From Pithys albifrons albifrons (taxonomy: Eukaryota; Chordata; Aves; Passeriformes; Thamnophilidae): 64,000 nucleotides of DNA. The notes beneath the pieces were generated by a model. It did not search any database, was not told where the DNA came from, and saw only the letters and a program-made list of their open reading frames with translations. This document shows positions 62,301-64,000 of the stretch, in pieces (within the stretch, counting starts at the first letter, position 1; each line of letters starts with the position of its first letter). The stretch spans positions 7,628,439 through 7,692,438 of the forward strand of contig NC_092458.1 of the NCBI RefSeq assembly GCF_047495875.1, given 5' to 3'. Both the position numbers and the translations under genes were made by a program.

Positions 62301-64000
62301 TCCTTTCCTGCAAGTTCTTTTTCTGTGCAAATCAGCATATATGTCATGTGTTTGTGAGGAAGGTAAGAGATCCTCATTAGCATGTCTTTATTTTAATCAG
62401 ATCTTTATCTGGTTTGTTCTCATTTTCCACTGCATATAATCCTCCTTTTCTTTCACCTTTGCCTCTAGATCTCAGCCATGTTGGAATAAGAGCAAGAGTA
62501 GATTAGTTCTTGTAAAAGCCAGGGCTTTTATTCTTACTGAGTTATTTATCCAGAGTATTCCTCAGTCTGTGTCAGTCAAAAAATAATAAACCAGGTCATT
62601 TTCTTAGTTATCAGGCAGAACTCTTTTAACTTGGAAGGAGCTTTGTATCTGACCACTCATATGCAGTTTAGTTTGGACAGGCCTCAATTCAGCCCATTCT
62701 GTCCTCATTAAAGAAAAGAAAAAAGAAGAAAAACGTTGTTATTTCCTATATTACTTTCATTATGAAGACTTTGTACTGAGACAGAGCTCTGTGGCAGCAT
62801 AGAAAATGACATGACTCTTGGATTATCATCAAGCACAGTTGAGTGATGCTTGGGAAATCTGTTTTAAGCCTGAGGTGAGGCTTCAGATCCAAGGTGTGAT
62901 GTCTCATCACAGAAGAATGGTCTTAAAAGCTGAAGATGCCATAATGAAAAACAAGGGATGACCCAGAAAGAAACAAAAGCTTTATTCTTATTAGAGTCCC
63001 TTGAGGTTTTGGATCTTTCTTTCATGCAGACTTCAAAGATCTGGAAGTCCATGTGAGACCTGTTGAGTAATTCTCCTAACCACTTCCATATTTTAATTCC
63101 ACCCAGTGGCCAAGGTCCAGATCCTCTTCTCCCACAATTAGGGATGCAGAAATCCCATTATAATTACCTATTTTAAATATAGCTTTTCTGTTCATTTCAG
63201 GAAGTGGCTAAGAACAGTTATGGATTCTTTCAGTTACTTGTGGAGAAAGGTCTTTGCACTGCTCCTTCCCTCCATCACAGAGTAGTTCAAGGAGATTTTA
63301 GGAAGGATGACAGAAGAAACCTTTGCCAGAGGGTGATTTTGCTATTCTGTATCAAGATCTTTTGTTCAGCAAAAAGATGAAGATCACTGCAATTTTTCTG
63401 AGTTTTTTTTAGTTGTAGATGTGTTATACGTGGAAAAAATAACTTGTAACTCCAATTGCTGACCATTGTCTTTGACTTTAGAAGTCGTAAATAAAGCTGG
63501 TTCTAGCCCCTGTCAGAGCCCTACTCACGAGTACTTTGCAAAGCTGAGGAAGGTCCAGCCTGTACAATGTACAACTTCTTCAGTTACTACCCAATTCACA
63601 GCAAGGTGAGGGAATAAGAAAAGGGCAGTGACTTTGCAACACTGCCCAAAGAGATTTATACCTCTCTGGCCTCATTTCCCCTTGTACCTCTGAGTGCTTT
63701 TGCTGGAAACGTTGTGGAATGGCTCTGCTGTGGATAATCACACCCCTCCTGCCAAGCACAACGTAGGGCAGGATCGCAGTAAATGCTTGAATTCCCTGGT
63801 TCCTGTTTTCCTGAGGTCTGGAAGAGGAGGAGTGCACTGAATTTACTTTATTGATGGCAGCCATTCTAACTACCATAATAAAGGAGTGAAACCAGATTTG
63901 AAGTTTTCTCCCCTACTCTTCTTCAAAAAATAGAAAGGTCCAAGTGAGGATATCAAGACTTGTGCATATTTAAGAAAAGAATTATAATATAATTATTTGG
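59369..64000 (+). other. SH3KBP1: SH3KBP1 downstream intron, no exon recognised
   Basis: Remaining sequence to the window end. I looked for the expected next canonical exon (encoding a linker like [20 protein letters not shown] in mammals) and did not find it. The stretch contains a 16-base A run (61518-61533), a GC-rich patch near 61640-61760 and a TC/TA-rich simple run near 62186-62232. No RNA gene or named transposon seen. Confidence 0.55.
61518..61533. repeat. A16 homopolymer
   Basis: Sixteen consecutive A bases. I found no retroposed gene or LINE 3' end immediately upstream, so it is listed as a simple homopolymer only. Confidence 0.9.

Noticed and set aside
63202..63251. Exon-like segment between TTTCAG and AAAG|GTCTTT
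   Set aside because: Donor is weak, phase 1 hits a stop after three codons, and there is no resemblance to SH3KBP1.

Overview
This 64 kb window is vertebrate chromosomal DNA and almost certainly avian. It is AT-rich, nearly all intronic, and carries CR1 LINE copies with the typical avian 3' end and a likely endogenous-retrovirus LTR. A songbird is plausible, but I cannot fix the species from the sequence.

The only protein-coding gene I can support is on the plus strand: SH3KBP1 (CIN85/Ruk), the CD2AP-family endocytic adaptor. Three constitutive exons lie at 7273-7396 (linker after the first SH3 domain), 40695-40801 and 50242-50365 (together the second SH3 domain, SH3B, plus the start of the next linker). 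Their reading phases join perfectly across introns of about 33.3 kb and 9.4 kb. The exons for the first SH3 domain lie upstream of the window. Those for the serine/acidic linker, third SH3 domain, proline-rich region and coiled coil lie downstream.

The most interesting part is 55.6-59.4 kb. A 75-nt in-frame cassette exon (55642-55716) matches, from memory, part of an insert found in the longer mouse Sh3kbp1 isoform. It is followed by exon-like segments I do not recognise: 56410-56519 (basic tail ending KRSY-stop), 58919-59001 (tail ending INPI-stop, with a strong donor after the stop) and possibly a 51-nt segment at 59318-59368. The first two have good acceptors and the right phase to follow either the SH3B exon or the cassette exon. 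If used, they would make short SH3A+SH3B-only proteins or act as poison exons.

The rest is intron with repeats. There are a CR1 fragment (5540-6345, +), a G/T-only low-complexity block (9336-9565), a short minus-strand CR1 (22090-22335), and a possible sense-oriented solo LTR with CCAAT, TATA and polyadenylation motifs (about 23100-23400). There are also a 1.1 kb minisatellite of about 38 copies of a 29-bp unit (25787-26882) and a 2.2 kb CR1 that has lost its reverse-transcriptase core (37930-40145). Several small tandem repeats and perfect hairpins are also present. I saw no rRNA, convincing tRNA, CRISPR array or bacterial-type gene.
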